Source: Leuconostoc carnosum
Lineage (GTDB): Bacteria; Bacillota; Bacilli; Lactobacillales; Lactobacillaceae
Assembly: GCF_014207505.1 (NCBI RefSeq)
Contig: NZ_JACHGL010000008.1
Coordinates: 1 to 59,428 of the forward strand
DNA: 59,428 bases
Direction of reading: 5' to 3'
Of this stretch, positions 1 through 8,536 are shown one piece after another. The translations under genes and the position numbers were made by a program. The notes beneath the pieces were generated by a model, which made no database searches, was not told the DNA's origin, and saw only the letters and a list, made by a program, of their open reading frames with translations. Numbering within the stretch: the stretch's first letter is position 1; every line of letters begins with the position of its first letter.

Positions 1-110
1 CTCTTTCTCTCACTCTTTTTCTTTCCCTTACTCTTTCTCTCTATCCCCCTCTTCCGTTCGCTTTTTCTCTCGGTTTCCCTCATTACCGCTTACTCCCGTT
101 CATGTTTTAT
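1..110. other. Pyrimidine-rich low-complexity stretch
   Basis: About nine tenths of the first 100 bases are C or T on the plus strand, with scattered single purines. No reading frame, hairpin or recognisable motif is present. It lies just downstream of the minus-strand aminotransferase gene, so any read-through transcript would be very purine-rich. It is cut by the window edge. Confidence 0.5.
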
Positions 111-1292
111 CTATTTGAAAATTTGCAGTTTACCAATGCGTTCAGCTGCTTCAATTAATCTGGCCTCGTCAATTGTTAACCCAACTCTTATATAACCTTC
201 TCCAGCATCCCCAAATCCAGAGGCATCGGCTACCGCCACGTTTGCCTCTTCCAACAAGAGTTCTGCAAATTCTGCAGAACTATACCCTTTGGGTACTGGC
301 ATTAAAACATAAAATGCACCTTTAGGTACATAGGGTTCCCACCCATATGCTCTCACTGCGTTCACAAAAGCATCACGTCGTTTTTGATAGACAGTATTCA
401 ACTTTACAATAGCTTTTTGACGTTCAGAGATATTTGTCAATGCTTCGACTGCTGCATCTTGAATAGCTGGAAATAATGAAACAAACAAGTGATCTTGTAT
501 GACATTAATTGCCTCGATCATATCTGCATTACCAACAGCAAAACCTATTCGCCATCCTGCCATATTAAAAGTCTTTGAAAAGGTATAGGTTTCAATACCA
601 ACATCCTTGGCACCGGCTGTTTGCAAAAAAGATAGTGGTTTGTATCCATCAAATCCGATGGCACCATATGCAAAATCTGATACGATACCTACTTCATTAT
701 TAACCGCAAAATTGACTGTTTCTTCATAAAAATGATCTGTCGCTACTGCACCAGTTGGATTATTAGGATAATTCAGGTATAAGAATTTTGCTTTTTTCGC
801 AGTTTCCGAATCAATTGCTGTGTAATCAACAAGGAAATCGTTTTCACGCGTCAATGGCAAGAAATCACAATGCACTTGCCCTAAAGCAGCACCTGATAAA
901 TAATCCGGGTACCCAGGATTAGGTAATAATAACGTTTCACCCGGATTCATCAGCGCCCATGGTAATTCTACTAAACCAATCTTACTCCCAGCTAGAATGG
1001 CTACTTCTGTTTCAGGATTTAACGTTACACCATATTCTTCTTTATAAAAATCAACAATAGCTTGTTTCAAGCGATGCTCACCACGAAAAAGAGAATACTT
1101 ATGATCCCCACTATTGGCTGTTGCTTCTTGCATTGCTCGGACAATGTATTCAGGTGTCGGTTGGTCAGGGTTCCCCTGGCCAAGATTAATCACATCAGCG
1201 CCTGCTGAAATTTTGGCATTCACTTTAGCAACTAATGATGCAAAAAACTGCTTTGGCAATGTTTTAAGTAACTCTGATTTTTCAAAATGCAT
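111..1292 (-). CDS. mtnE: PLP-dependent aminotransferase, MtnE-type (L-glutamine:2-oxo acid)
   Basis: Fold-type I aminotransferase of 393 residues, a normal length. The N-terminus (LPKQFFASLVAKVNAK, then DVINLGQGNPDQPTPE) strongly resembles the Bacillus MtnE/MtnV subgroup, which transaminates 2-oxo-4-methylthiobutyrate with glutamine in methionine salvage. PLP-site motifs are visible: NYPNNPTG, SDFAYG and the lysine of SKTFNMAGWRIG, with a C-terminal arginine in GYIRVGL. The start has a good ribosome site (AGGTG). It lies 8 bases after the omega-amidase gene on the same strand, so the two are probably co-transcribed; together they would make methionine or similar amino acids from 2-oxo acids. 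The true 2-oxo acid substrate cannot be told from sequence. Confidence 0.85.
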   Translation of the reverse strand: MHFEKSELLKTLPKQFFASLVAKVNAKISAGADVINLGQGNPDQPTPEYIVRAMQEATANSGDHKYSLFRGEHRLKQAIVDFYKEEYGVTLNPETEVAILAGSKIGLVELPWALMNPGETLLLPNPGYPDYLSGAALGQVHCDFLPLTRENDFLVDYTAIDSETAKKAKFLYLNYPNNPTGAVATDHFYEETVNFAVNNEVGIVSDFAYGAIGFDGYKPLSFLQTAGAKDVGIETYTFSKTFNMAGWRIGFAVGNADMIEAINVIQDHLFVSLFPAIQDAAVEALTNISERQKAIVKLNTVYQKRRDAFVNAVRAYGWEPYVPKGAFYVLMPVPKGYSSAEFAELLLEEANVAVADASGFGDAGEGYIRVGLTIDEARLIEAAERIGKLQIFK

Positions 1293-1300
1293 ATTTTCAC

Positions 1301-2089
1301 CTATTGATATAACTCTGGACGACGATCTGAAAATACTGGTATTTCACCGCGAACATCTTGTTCGTCATTAGTATTAATCTCTGCCACTAGTAGCGTTTCC
1401 TCTTCACCAGCCTGTTGTACGATACGCCCCAACGGATCAATAATGAGCGAACTTCCACCGAAAACATTATGATCATCATATCCGACACGATTAGCTGCCA
1501 CAACAAATGCTTGGTTTTCAATAGCACGTGCTTGTAACAAAATTTGCCATTGATTAATACGTTGAATTGGCCATTGTGCCGCAATATACAAAATTTCTTG
1601 TGGACCTGGCGCCATAATTGTTCGTAACCACTCAGGAAATCGGATATCATAACAAATGGCACCAGCTGAAGGGACACCAGCAAGCTTAAAGCTATTAGTT
1701 TTAGTGCCCGAAGTTATATACTGGCCTTCATTCATTAATCCAAATAAATGTAATTTATCATATTCTTGAACTTTTTGGCCATTCTTGTCAAAAATATACA
1801 TCGTGTTATAGAAATCACCATCACGCAAAATAGCAACAGATCCGCCAATAATATTAAGTTGATAAGTTTTGGCTAATTGACTTAATACCTGTTGACTATT
1901 AACACCATCCACATCCGCCAAAGTATCCAATGCAGTCAATGCATAACCTGTATTCCACATTTCAGGATAAATTAAAACATCAGCACCCGCGTCTGCAGCT
2001 TTTTTGGCATAATCTGTGATTGTTTTTTGGTTAATTTGGGGCCGTCCTAACGCAATATCAATCTGCGCAATCGCAATTTTTAATTTCAT
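1301..2089 (-). CDS. mtnU: Carbon-nitrogen hydrolase, probable omega-amidase (MtnU/Nit2-like)
   Basis: Nitrilase-superfamily amidohydrolase of 262 residues. Catalytic residues are visible: Glu in LIYPEMWNTGY, Lys in YDKLHLFG and Cys in AGAICYDIRFPEW. Partnership with the following glutamine transaminase supports omega-amidase activity, hydrolysing 2-oxoglutaramate to 2-oxoglutarate plus ammonia and pulling the transamination forward. I chose the ATG at 2089 (MKLKIAIAQIDIA) over the ATG ten codons upstream because AGAGGTAA lies about 6 bases before it and the family begins with this strand. The specific name is inference from context. Confidence 0.8.
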   Translation of the reverse strand: MKLKIAIAQIDIALGRPQINQKTITDYAKKAADAGADVLIYPEMWNTGYALTALDTLADVDGVNSQQVLSQLAKTYQLNIIGGSVAILRDGDFYNTMYIFDKNGQKVQEYDKLHLFGLMNEGQYITSGTKTNSFKLAGVPSAGAICYDIRFPEWLRTIMAPGPQEILYIAAQWPIQRINQWQILLQARAIENQAFVVAANRVGYDDHNVFGGSSLIIDPLGRIVQQAGEEETLLVAEINTNDEQDVRGEIPVFSDRRPELYQ

Positions 2090-2173
2090 GAATGTTACCT
2101 CTTGTGTGTTATTCTGCATTAAATGAGACGTTTTGTCAAATTAAATGATTTTTTATTCATTTTAATCAAATAA

Positions 2174-2192
2174 AAAACGCCAACGGCGTTTT
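2174..2192 (-). terminator. Terminator of menB
   Basis: An 8-bp perfect stem (AAAACGCC / GGCGTTTT) with a 3-base loop, followed on the minus strand by more T. It begins within the menB stop codon. Confidence 0.7.
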
Positions 2193-3024
2193 AAGGAAAC
2201 TTGGGAAATTGATCAAAGTTAGGGTCGCGCTTTTCTTTGAATGCGTCACGGCCTTCTTTGGCTTCATCACTTGTATAATATAGCATCGTCGCATCACCAG
2301 CAAATTGTTGCAACCCAGCTAACCCGTCTGTATCGGCATTCATAGCTGCCTTAATAAAGCGCAATGCCGTTGGTGACTTAGTTAACATCTCATCCGCCCA
2401 TTCTATTGTTGCTTTTTCAACTTCTGCTAGTGGGACAACCTTGTTAATCCAATTCATTTGATAGGCTTCTTGGGCTGTATAAAAATGATTTAAGAACCAA
2501 ACTTCCTTGGCGCGCTTATGTCCGATGACACGGGCTAAGTAACCTGATCCATAGCCTGCATCAAACGAACCAACCATTGGCCCTGTTTGCCCAAATTTAG
2601 CGTTATCAGCAGCAATCGTTAAATCTGCCACAAGCTGCAAAATATTACCACCACCAACTGACCAACCTTTAACCATCGCAATAATTGGCTTTGGGATGAT
2701 ACGCATCAGACGTTGTAAATCTAACACATTCAAGCGTGGAATGCCATCGGATCCAACGTAACCCCCGTTACCACGGACTTTTTGGTTGCCACCTGATGAA
2801 AACGCTTGATCACCGGCACCCGTCAAAATAATGACACCGATATTATTATCATCACGCGCAATCGTAAAAGCTTCAATCATTTCAGTTACCATACCTGGGG
2901 TAAACGCATTGTGAGTTGCGACATCATTCATTGTGATTTGAGCAATTTTACCAGGATTTTCACCATCAGCATTTGTTTCAAATAAAATTTCATCATATTG
3001 TTTTACGGCGTTCCAAGTTGTCAT
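2191..3024 (-). CDS. menB: 1,4-dihydroxy-2-naphthoyl-CoA synthase
   Basis: Crotonase-family enzyme of 277 residues, the usual MenB length. It cyclises o-succinylbenzoyl-CoA to 1,4-dihydroxy-2-naphthoyl-CoA in menaquinone synthesis. MenB-like features are [11 protein letters not shown] (oxyanion-hole region), [27 protein letters not shown] and the C-terminal [12 protein letters not shown] typical of the family. The ATG at 3024 is preceded by TGGAG. The divergent neighbour is a hotdog thioesterase that could hydrolyse the product. Other men genes are not in the window. Many lactic acid bacteria carry a full or partial menaquinone pathway, so respiration with supplied haem is possible but not shown here. 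Confidence 0.93.
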   Translation of the reverse strand: MTTWNAVKQYDEILFETNADGENPGKIAQITMNDVATHNAFTPGMVTEMIEAFTIARDDNNIGVIILTGAGDQAFSSGGNQKVRGNGGYVGSDGIPRLNVLDLQRLMRIIPKPIIAMVKGWSVGGGNILQLVADLTIAADNAKFGQTGPMVGSFDAGYGSGYLARVIGHKRAKEVWFLNHFYTAQEAYQMNWINKVVPLAEVEKATIEWADEMLTKSPTALRFIKAAMNADTDGLAGLQQFAGDATMLYYTSDEAKEGRDAFKEKRDPNFDQFPKFP

Positions 3025-3061
3025 GTGTTATACTCCATTCAGAAAGGGGAATTTTGTTCTT

Positions 3062-3430
3062 ATGAATATTATAGAACTTTTGGGATTAAAAACTACCTTA
3101 TTATCAGCAGAAAAAATAATTGTCGAAGTTGACGTCAGTGATAAATTGATGCAACCATTTGGTATTGTGCACGGTGGTGTTAATGCCCTCATTGCTGAAA
3201 CAGCTGCATCACTAGGTGCAAATGAAGCAACATCTGAGAATCAGATACCTGTCGGTGTCGATATACACACACACCATTTAAAAGCCGTCAAATCTGGACA
3301 TCTAATCGCTACTGCGACGCCGATCAATATCGGCCGTACGCTACAGATTTGGTCGGTAACTGTTATTGAAAGTCAGCACAAACAGCAAACAAGCATTAGT
3401 ACTGTGACGCTGATGAACAAAACACGTTAG
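3062..3430 (+). CDS. menI: Hotdog-fold thioesterase, probable DHNA-CoA hydrolase
   Basis: Protein of about 122 residues with the PaaI/4HBT thioesterase signature: FGIVHGGVNALIAETAAS, where the HGG turn and the following Glu form the catalytic region, then PVGVDIHTHHLKAV. Divergent pairing with menB, starts only 37 bases apart, suggests it releases 1,4-dihydroxy-2-naphthoate from its CoA ester. I chose the ATG at 3062 rather than the upstream in-frame start at 3023, which would overlap the menB start; GGGGAA lies 13 bases before, a rather long spacing. The last codons overlap the end of asp3 on the other strand. Function beyond thioesterase is inference. Confidence 0.75.
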   Translation: MNIIELLGLKTTLLSAEKIIVEVDVSDKLMQPFGIVHGGVNALIAETAASLGANEATSENQIPVGVDIHTHHLKAVKSGHLIATATPINIGRTLQIWSVTVIESQHKQQTSISTVTLMNKTR

Positions 3431-4464
3431 TTATGACTATCTTTTTTGAAAAAATTGCGTAGTGGCTTGTTTTTTGACTGCATTGCTTTCAATTCATTTT
3501 GTCTTTGTAATTCTTCAGGTGTTGGTGTGTCATAGTCTAACGTGGCTAATCTTTCAGCCTGTGGCTGTTTAATCAGTAATTTAATCGTATCGTTAGGCAT
3601 CATTGGATTACGAAGATAGTTAACGCCCTCGACTGACCGTGTGATAGCTAATGTTGGCGTTGGTGCTAGATCCACATCTTCACTAATAACAGCAAGGCCA
3701 CCCTTGAATTGACTTTGATAATACAAAGCAGCATAACTAGATATCGGACCATAGCCAATAAATTCGACTTGATGTGCGTGAGCTTGCTTACGTGCTTTTT
3801 TAATTGCTGTCATAATGGCATTTTCGTTTGCCCGATAGAAGCCAGCATCAAATTCACTACTAGCGATATACTGTACCGCTTGATGCGTGAGTTTAACCCA
3901 ATCAGACATATAATCAGTCACATATCGCTCTGGTTCAGAAAAAATCACACGCAAAGTTTTTGTCATGATTTTTTTCGGTTGTTGCAAGTAACTGTACAAT
4001 CTTGGTGCCAATGTCTCATCATCATCACGCAGAATGCCTTTTTTGTGTGGGCGTATCACGAAATCATGGAAAACAAAACTACCATTACCTGCAGAAACTA
4101 AATCAATTGTGTAAAAAGCATACTCATTTGGCACTGTAATCGTTACTTCGTCACTATTTTGACTATTTGTTAGCAATGGTTGGTGATCTTTGTCAAAAAA
4201 AGTAACCACTAAATAAGCAAACATGCGCTCACTATTATCAATATGACGCGCAATGGTATAAGTTTGTCCCTTTAATAACCGTGGTAGATCCGATATGCGT
4301 TTTTCACCAACATAATATTGTTGAGAATGCCAAGTTGCAATAATTTGACCACTTGGTAAAAAGTAATGTTCGTAATAAACGTCGTTGACAGACTTAAAAT
4401 CTACCGTCGCACCTTGTAACTGATGTAATTGCGTTTGCGGTGTCCAATACATGTGATATTGCAT
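3427..4464 (-). CDS. asp3: Accessory Sec system protein Asp3, with C-terminal extension
   Basis: Third gene of an asp1-asp2-asp3 block. The N-terminal 140 or so residues match the Asp3 family: MYWTPQTQLHQ opening, FLPSGQIIATWHSQQYY, and a beta-rich CBM-like region ending FHDFVIRPHKKG. Asp3 acts with Asp1 and Asp2 in modifying and exporting serine-rich repeat glycoproteins through SecA2/SecY2. The protein is 345 residues because of a tail after residue 150 containing GYGPISSYAALYY (237-249). That segment resembles the nucleophile elbow of Asp2 (GGSMGSFPALYY), but with the serine position replaced by Pro. The tail may be a degenerate alpha/beta-hydrolase-like domain (inference). The start is 5 bases after asp2; AGGAGG lies 13 bases before it. 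Confidence 0.8.
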   Translation of the reverse strand: MQYHMYWTPQTQLHQLQGATVDFKSVNDVYYEHYFLPSGQIIATWHSQQYYVGEKRISDLPRLLKGQTYTIARHIDNSERMFAYLVVTFFDKDHQPLLTNSQNSDEVTITVPNEYAFYTIDLVSAGNGSFVFHDFVIRPHKKGILRDDDETLAPRLYSYLQQPKKIMTKTLRVIFSEPERYVTDYMSDWVKLTHQAVQYIASSEFDAGFYRANENAIMTAIKKARKQAHAHQVEFIGYGPISSYAALYYQSQFKGGLAVISEDVDLAPTPTLAITRSVEGVNYLRNPMMPNDTIKLLIKQPQAERLATLDYDTPTPEELQRQNELKAMQSKNKPLRNFFKKDSHN

Positions 4465-4469
4465 AAGTA

Positions 4470-5996
4470 TTACTGGTCCTCCTGACGCATATTATCTCTT
4501 GCCTTTTTAAGTTCTGTCATAAAAAAACTGATCATTTCTGGGATTTTATCGGTGTGACTACCGACTGCTGTCACATGAGTTACTGTAGCTTGTTGTGCTG
4601 TAAAAAAATCATTTAATTGCAGCAAACTATTACCATCATATTCATCTTGCGACATCGTGAATAATGATATTTTGATCTTTGACCAATCAACATTTTGAAT
4701 ATGTTGCCAGAGTCGTTGATCCAATTCTTCTGTATCCTCTGGATTCATACGCCCAACTAAATAACGTCGTACATCCAATATCCAATCTTGGTTGAAAAGT
4801 TGTGCAAATTCTGCCTGACTAGTAAATGTTCCTAAATTCAGGATTGGTTTGGCTATCATAACGGTGCTAGGTTTAATATCAGCAGCATAATACAGTGCCG
4901 GAAAACTCCCCATGGAACCGCCTGTTAGAATGACATCTTCTGGCTTCAAATTTAATGTTGCCATCGCCTTTTTAATCATGTCAATCACTGCTTGTTGATA
5001 AACGGGTGTCCCAATATCAAAGGCGCCACCTTGTATTCTTGAATCGGTAAATAGTAAGTAGGGTGTCCCTAATTCATCTAGAGATGTTTTCATTTCAAAA
5101 GCATCGCCATGTAAACGTAAACCAGAGAAATTGACAATAAGCGGTGCCTGACGGTCACCTGGATTAAAGTAACTTAATATTTCTTCATTTTCAGTGGTTA
5201 AATGCCAATCATCCCCCGGTAACAGCATCCCCAATCCATGTCTTGACCGTCGTTGATGTAGGGCATGCAAGTCAATTAATCCCTCTCCTCGTGCAAAAAC
5301 AAGAATTTGATAAGCTTGATAATCCTGCAACCCCCCCACTGTTGTCAGTTCACGCAAGGCTGCACCTTCGATAACCTGTATCGTTTGAATATCATTATCT
5401 TTATAAAAAACAAATTGCACTTGTACTTCAACTGACCCTGTTTGACTGTAGTCTAACCAAACTAAATTTGCTTGTGTTGAGGTAAAATCAGTCTCATAAG
5501 TTTGAAGTGTTCCAATCTGTTGCCATTCCAAACCAAAGTTACCACTATATTGTGCTGAAAATCGCCCTTCACGTTTAAAATGAATGCCTTCTGGTGGCAG
5601 TAGTAAAAATTGTGCTTCACTAAAACGCGTTGAAAAACCAATTTGTTCGGAAGATAGGTCGTTTTGGATACATTTAGTGATTGCTTCAGGTGTATTCTCT
5701 TGGATCAAGAAGGCACGTCGTTCATCCAAAACAGCTTGAAATTCAGGTGTGACTTCATGCGCGAAATATAGGGTTCGTAATGGTGGCCAAGCATCGAGCT
5801 GGCTAGATAATAATGTACTGTCTAACACGTCGTCTGTCAGCACAACATAGCTTTGCTCCAAGACATAAGGGTCTTTTTGAAAGGCTAACATCGTCGGTAA
5901 ATCTAAAATAGATGTATATTGCCAGTCAATATCTTTTGACTGCATTTTAGGGGTCCAATCATCGGATCCAATTTGAAGAACTGAAATATTTGACAT
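4470..5996 (-). CDS. asp2: Accessory Sec system protein Asp2 (O-acetyltransferase-like)
   Basis: 508 residues, the expected length for Asp2, which O-acetylates GlcNAc on serine-rich adhesins and is needed for their SecA2 export. The alpha/beta-hydrolase part has a GGSMG elbow with Ser361. A downstream SQDEYDG segment (Glu452) and a GSHTDK histidine (His481) fall where the published Ser/Glu/His triad of streptococcal Asp2 lies (Ser362/Glu452/His482, from memory). The ATG directly abuts the asp1 stop codon, which implies translational coupling. No SecA2, SecY2 or substrate adhesin gene is adjacent. Confidence 0.9.
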   Translation of the reverse strand: MSNISVLQIGSDDWTPKMQSKDIDWQYTSILDLPTMLAFQKDPYVLEQSYVVLTDDVLDSTLLSSQLDAWPPLRTLYFAHEVTPEFQAVLDERRAFLIQENTPEAITKCIQNDLSSEQIGFSTRFSEAQFLLLPPEGIHFKREGRFSAQYSGNFGLEWQQIGTLQTYETDFTSTQANLVWLDYSQTGSVEVQVQFVFYKDNDIQTIQVIEGAALRELTTVGGLQDYQAYQILVFARGEGLIDLHALHQRRSRHGLGMLLPGDDWHLTTENEEILSYFNPGDRQAPLIVNFSGLRLHGDAFEMKTSLDELGTPYLLFTDSRIQGGAFDIGTPVYQQAVIDMIKKAMATLNLKPEDVILTGGSMGSFPALYYAADIKPSTVMIAKPILNLGTFTSQAEFAQLFNQDWILDVRRYLVGRMNPEDTEELDQRLWQHIQNVDWSKIKISLFTMSQDEYDGNSLLQLNDFFTAQQATVTHVTAVGSHTDKIPEMISFFMTELKKARDNMRQEDQ

Positions 5997-7484
5997 TTAC
6001 TTCTGATGACCCCCTTGTTTGATTTTATTGAAAACTTGCTGCCATTTAATCCAAAGCATTTCCTCATTTGACGCCTGACTCATTTCAATTGTAACTGCTC
6101 TGGATTTATCAACGTTAGCATAGTCATCAAGATAAAAATGTAATGCTGTTGGTATTTGTTCGTCGTTTGTGACTAACTGACCGTTTCCTCTGGGCACCAT
6201 ATAGTCTGTTTGAACGCGGTTAATTTGTGGTATGCCATAAGTTAATGCTGTTGCCTGCAAATGATGATCTGGTATGTCGTCAAGATCAATCAATAGTCGT
6301 ACATTGCTCATATAACGCTGACGGCTAGCTTCATTTTGTGGTGGTAAAAACTGAAAGCGAGCTTTGTAGGACTGCTGACTATTTTCATCAATAAGACCAT
6401 GCTCATTAGTTGCTGACAAACTTGCTGCCTCAATCATATCATCATATACTTCATGATTTTGGGACGTCTCAACCAATAATATAACATTTGAATAATGCGC
6501 CACTATCTGACTTACTATTGAAAATACTGCCACTGTTAATTCTTTCGCTGACCAATAAATCGGAACGATTGGCATTGTTGCCTGAGAACTCGCTTTTATG
6601 TCCGTAACATAAGGTGGAATAACCGTCATATCATCAGACTGATAGCCATGCTTTACAATAATTTCTGATTGTTTTAATGTATCTACAACAGACAAGTCAA
6701 CTTGTTCGGGTTTTTCCAGCAAGACATGACGTTCTAATTGTGCCCTAGTACGTTGTGCTTGATAACTGAAGATAGTCGGTTGTTGGGGTGACACATGTTT
6801 AACCAAAAACTGAGTAAGTTGGCTCTGAGCAAAAATGAGATAATCTGTCTCGGGCACATGCTGCAAGTGATAATTTAATGCAGCAGCTAACACTTGTGAT
6901 AAATTATCAAAATGTGTTTGCATTGTCCAAAGTTGTTTTGTTACCACGTGACCTGTTTCAAGATCTTGTTGCATTGCTATTTGTCCGCTCGGTGTCAAAT
7001 AATCCACTTTTGTAGCGCTGTGATTCTCTTTATCAAAACTTGTCACACGCGACACAAACCCGCGATCATCAATCATTAATTCTTGTATACGTTGATTATC
7101 ACTCATTAAATCAATACGTTCAAAACGAGAACGTGTTAACATATCTAACCAGACAGTGGCATAATGTGCATCCGCTACGCGAACAATAATACGATCTGGC
7201 AAATCAATAAACTGCGCACCAGCAGGCCAAGAAAAATCCATTAAAGCTACAGGTTTGACCGCCTGCAATCGTATTTGCTGCAAAAAATCATATACGGACC
7301 ATGTCGATACAGCTTCAATATTTTTTTCTGCTAGAATACCACGTAAATTAGGTAAAAAATCAACTAAAATTAATTCTACTTGTTGATTTTGTGATAGAAA
7401 AAGCTGTGCTTGGTGAATAGAATCATTAAATTCTGGCAATATCATGCTGTAATCATGCCAATCGGGAATAATATGCAATGTCAT
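5997..7484 (-). CDS. asp1: Accessory Sec system protein Asp1 (GT-B-like)
   Basis: About 495 residues, family length. The opening LHIIPDWHDY and a long low-complexity middle match Asp1, a catalytically inactive glycosyltransferase-like partner of Asp2 and Asp3 at the membrane. I chose the ATG at 7484 because AGAGGTTATAC precedes it; an upstream in-frame start 17 codons earlier would add an atypical basic leader. It is first gene of the asp1-asp2-asp3 operon. Two hairpins (7504-7517 and 7527-7558) and a parS site lie in its leader region. Confidence 0.85.
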   Translation of the reverse strand: MTLHIIPDWHDYSMILPEFNDSIHQAQLFLSQNQQVELILVDFLPNLRGILAEKNIEAVSTWSVYDFLQQIRLQAVKPVALMDFSWPAGAQFIDLPDRIIVRVADAHYATVWLDMLTRSRFERIDLMSDNQRIQELMIDDRGFVSRVTSFDKENHSATKVDYLTPSGQIAMQQDLETGHVVTKQLWTMQTHFDNLSQVLAAALNYHLQHVPETDYLIFAQSQLTQFLVKHVSPQQPTIFSYQAQRTRAQLERHVLLEKPEQVDLSVVDTLKQSEIIVKHGYQSDDMTVIPPYVTDIKASSQATMPIVPIYWSAKELTVAVFSIVSQIVAHYSNVILLVETSQNHEVYDDMIEAASLSATNEHGLIDENSQQSYKARFQFLPPQNEASRQRYMSNVRLLIDLDDIPDHHLQATALTYGIPQINRVQTDYMVPRGNGQLVTNDEQIPTALHFYLDDYANVDKSRAVTIEMSQASNEEMLWIKWQQVFNKIKQGGHQK

Positions 7485-7503
7485 GTATAACCTCTTTATG
7501 TAC

Positions 7504-7558
7504 GGCGCATACGCGCCTTTTAAAATTGGTAGCAAAGTTGCTCGACTTTGCTTACCAT
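7504..7558 (-). terminator. Tandem hairpins before asp1
   Basis: On the minus strand a hairpin of about 11 bp (GGTAAGCAAAGT / ACTTTGCTACC) is followed by AATTTTAAAA and then a compact GGCGC-GTAT-GCGCC hairpin just upstream of the asp1 ribosome site. The first may end the upstream dehydrogenase transcript; the second could act on asp1 translation or transcription. Roles are inferred from shape only. Confidence 0.5.
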
Positions 7559-7627
7559 CAAACCTATCGATATAAAACTATTATACCAATTATTCTCATA
7601 ATTTTTGAAATGAGTCATAATAAAATA

Positions 7628-7643
7628 TGTTTCACGTGAAACA
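7628..7643. promoter_or_regulatory. parS site 1 (ParB/Spo0J binding)
   Basis: The 16-mer TGTTTCACGTGAAACA is a perfect palindrome and matches the conserved bacterial parS consensus. It lies in the gap between the beta-hydroxyacid dehydrogenase and asp1, about 23 kb from oriC. Confidence 0.9.
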
Positions 7644-7664
7644 TGATAGACAAAACCCACCCAT

Positions 7665-8528
7665 TTACTGGAACTGCTGCCATAATTTAACGATGGCTTG
7701 CACACCTTCATCACCGTGATCCTGACTCAGTTTCTCAAATAAGCTTTCAGCTAACTTGGTGCTAGGTAACTCAATGTGCATTTCGGCTGCTGAATCCAAA
7801 GCGATGCGTAGATCTTTAAGCAAATGCTTCGCATAAAATCCCGCAGCATAATCACCTGTCATAACACGGGGCATATAATTATCCACTGACCAAGAACCGG
7901 CAGCACCAGCACGCCAGACATTGTAAGCTGATGTCATATCCAATCCAGCAGCTTTGGCATATACCATCGATTCAGCCATTGTAATCACAGTCGCCGCTAC
8001 ACCGATATTGTTGCTCATTTTCATATGCTGGCCTTTACCAGCTGAACCTGCATGTACAATTTGCTGGCCAATGTCTTTCAGCACAGGGCGCAATGCCTCG
8101 AATGTTGCTGTCTTACCACCGACCATGATCGATAACGTGCCATTTTTAGCCCCAATATCACCACCAGAAACTGGGGAATCTAAGACTTGAAAACCTAATG
8201 ATTCACCTTTTTGGGCCAATTGTTCAGCTAATTTTGGGGTAGAAGTCGTCATATCAACTAAAATATCCCCTCGACTCGCACCCGCAAAGACACCATTTTT
8301 ACTCAGCCAAACTTCTTCAACATCACGTGGATAACCAACCATCGTAAAAGTAATCTGCGACTGCTGGGTAACCGCTTTCGGTGTTTCTGCCCATACGGCA
8401 CCATGAGCAAGAACTGGCTCCGCTTTGGCTGGCGTACGATTATAAACAGTTACCTGGTGCCCCGCCTGCAATAAATTATTGATGATGCCAGTACCCATAA
8501 CGCCTGTCCCAATAAATCCAATATGCAT
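7665..8528 (-). CDS. NAD(P)-dependent beta-hydroxyacid dehydrogenase (3-hydroxyisobutyrate dehydrogenase family)
   Basis: About 287 residues, normal family length. Motifs: N-terminal Rossmann glycines GFIGTGVMG, substrate-binding DSPVSGGDIGA and the catalytic lysine region GKGQHMKMSNN. Members oxidise 3-hydroxyisobutyrate, tartronate semialdehyde or related short 3-hydroxy acids; the substrate cannot be assigned. I chose the ATG at 8528 because GAGGTG lies about 9 bases upstream; the GTG at 8540 would place the ribosome site inside the gene. It starts 8 bases after a D-2-hydroxyacid dehydrogenase and is probably co-transcribed with it, which suggests linked redox chemistry on hydroxy acids. 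Confidence 0.85.
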   Translation of the reverse strand: MHIGFIGTGVMGTGIINNLLQAGHQVTVYNRTPAKAEPVLAHGAVWAETPKAVTQQSQITFTMVGYPRDVEEVWLSKNGVFAGASRGDILVDMTTSTPKLAEQLAQKGESLGFQVLDSPVSGGDIGAKNGTLSIMVGGKTATFEALRPVLKDIGQQIVHAGSAGKGQHMKMSNNIGVAATVITMAESMVYAKAAGLDMTSAYNVWRAGAAGSWSVDNYMPRVMTGDYAAGFYAKHLLKDLRIALDSAAEMHIELPSTKLAESLFEKLSQDHGDEGVQAIVKLWQQFQ

Positions 8529-8536
8529 AAGCTTTT

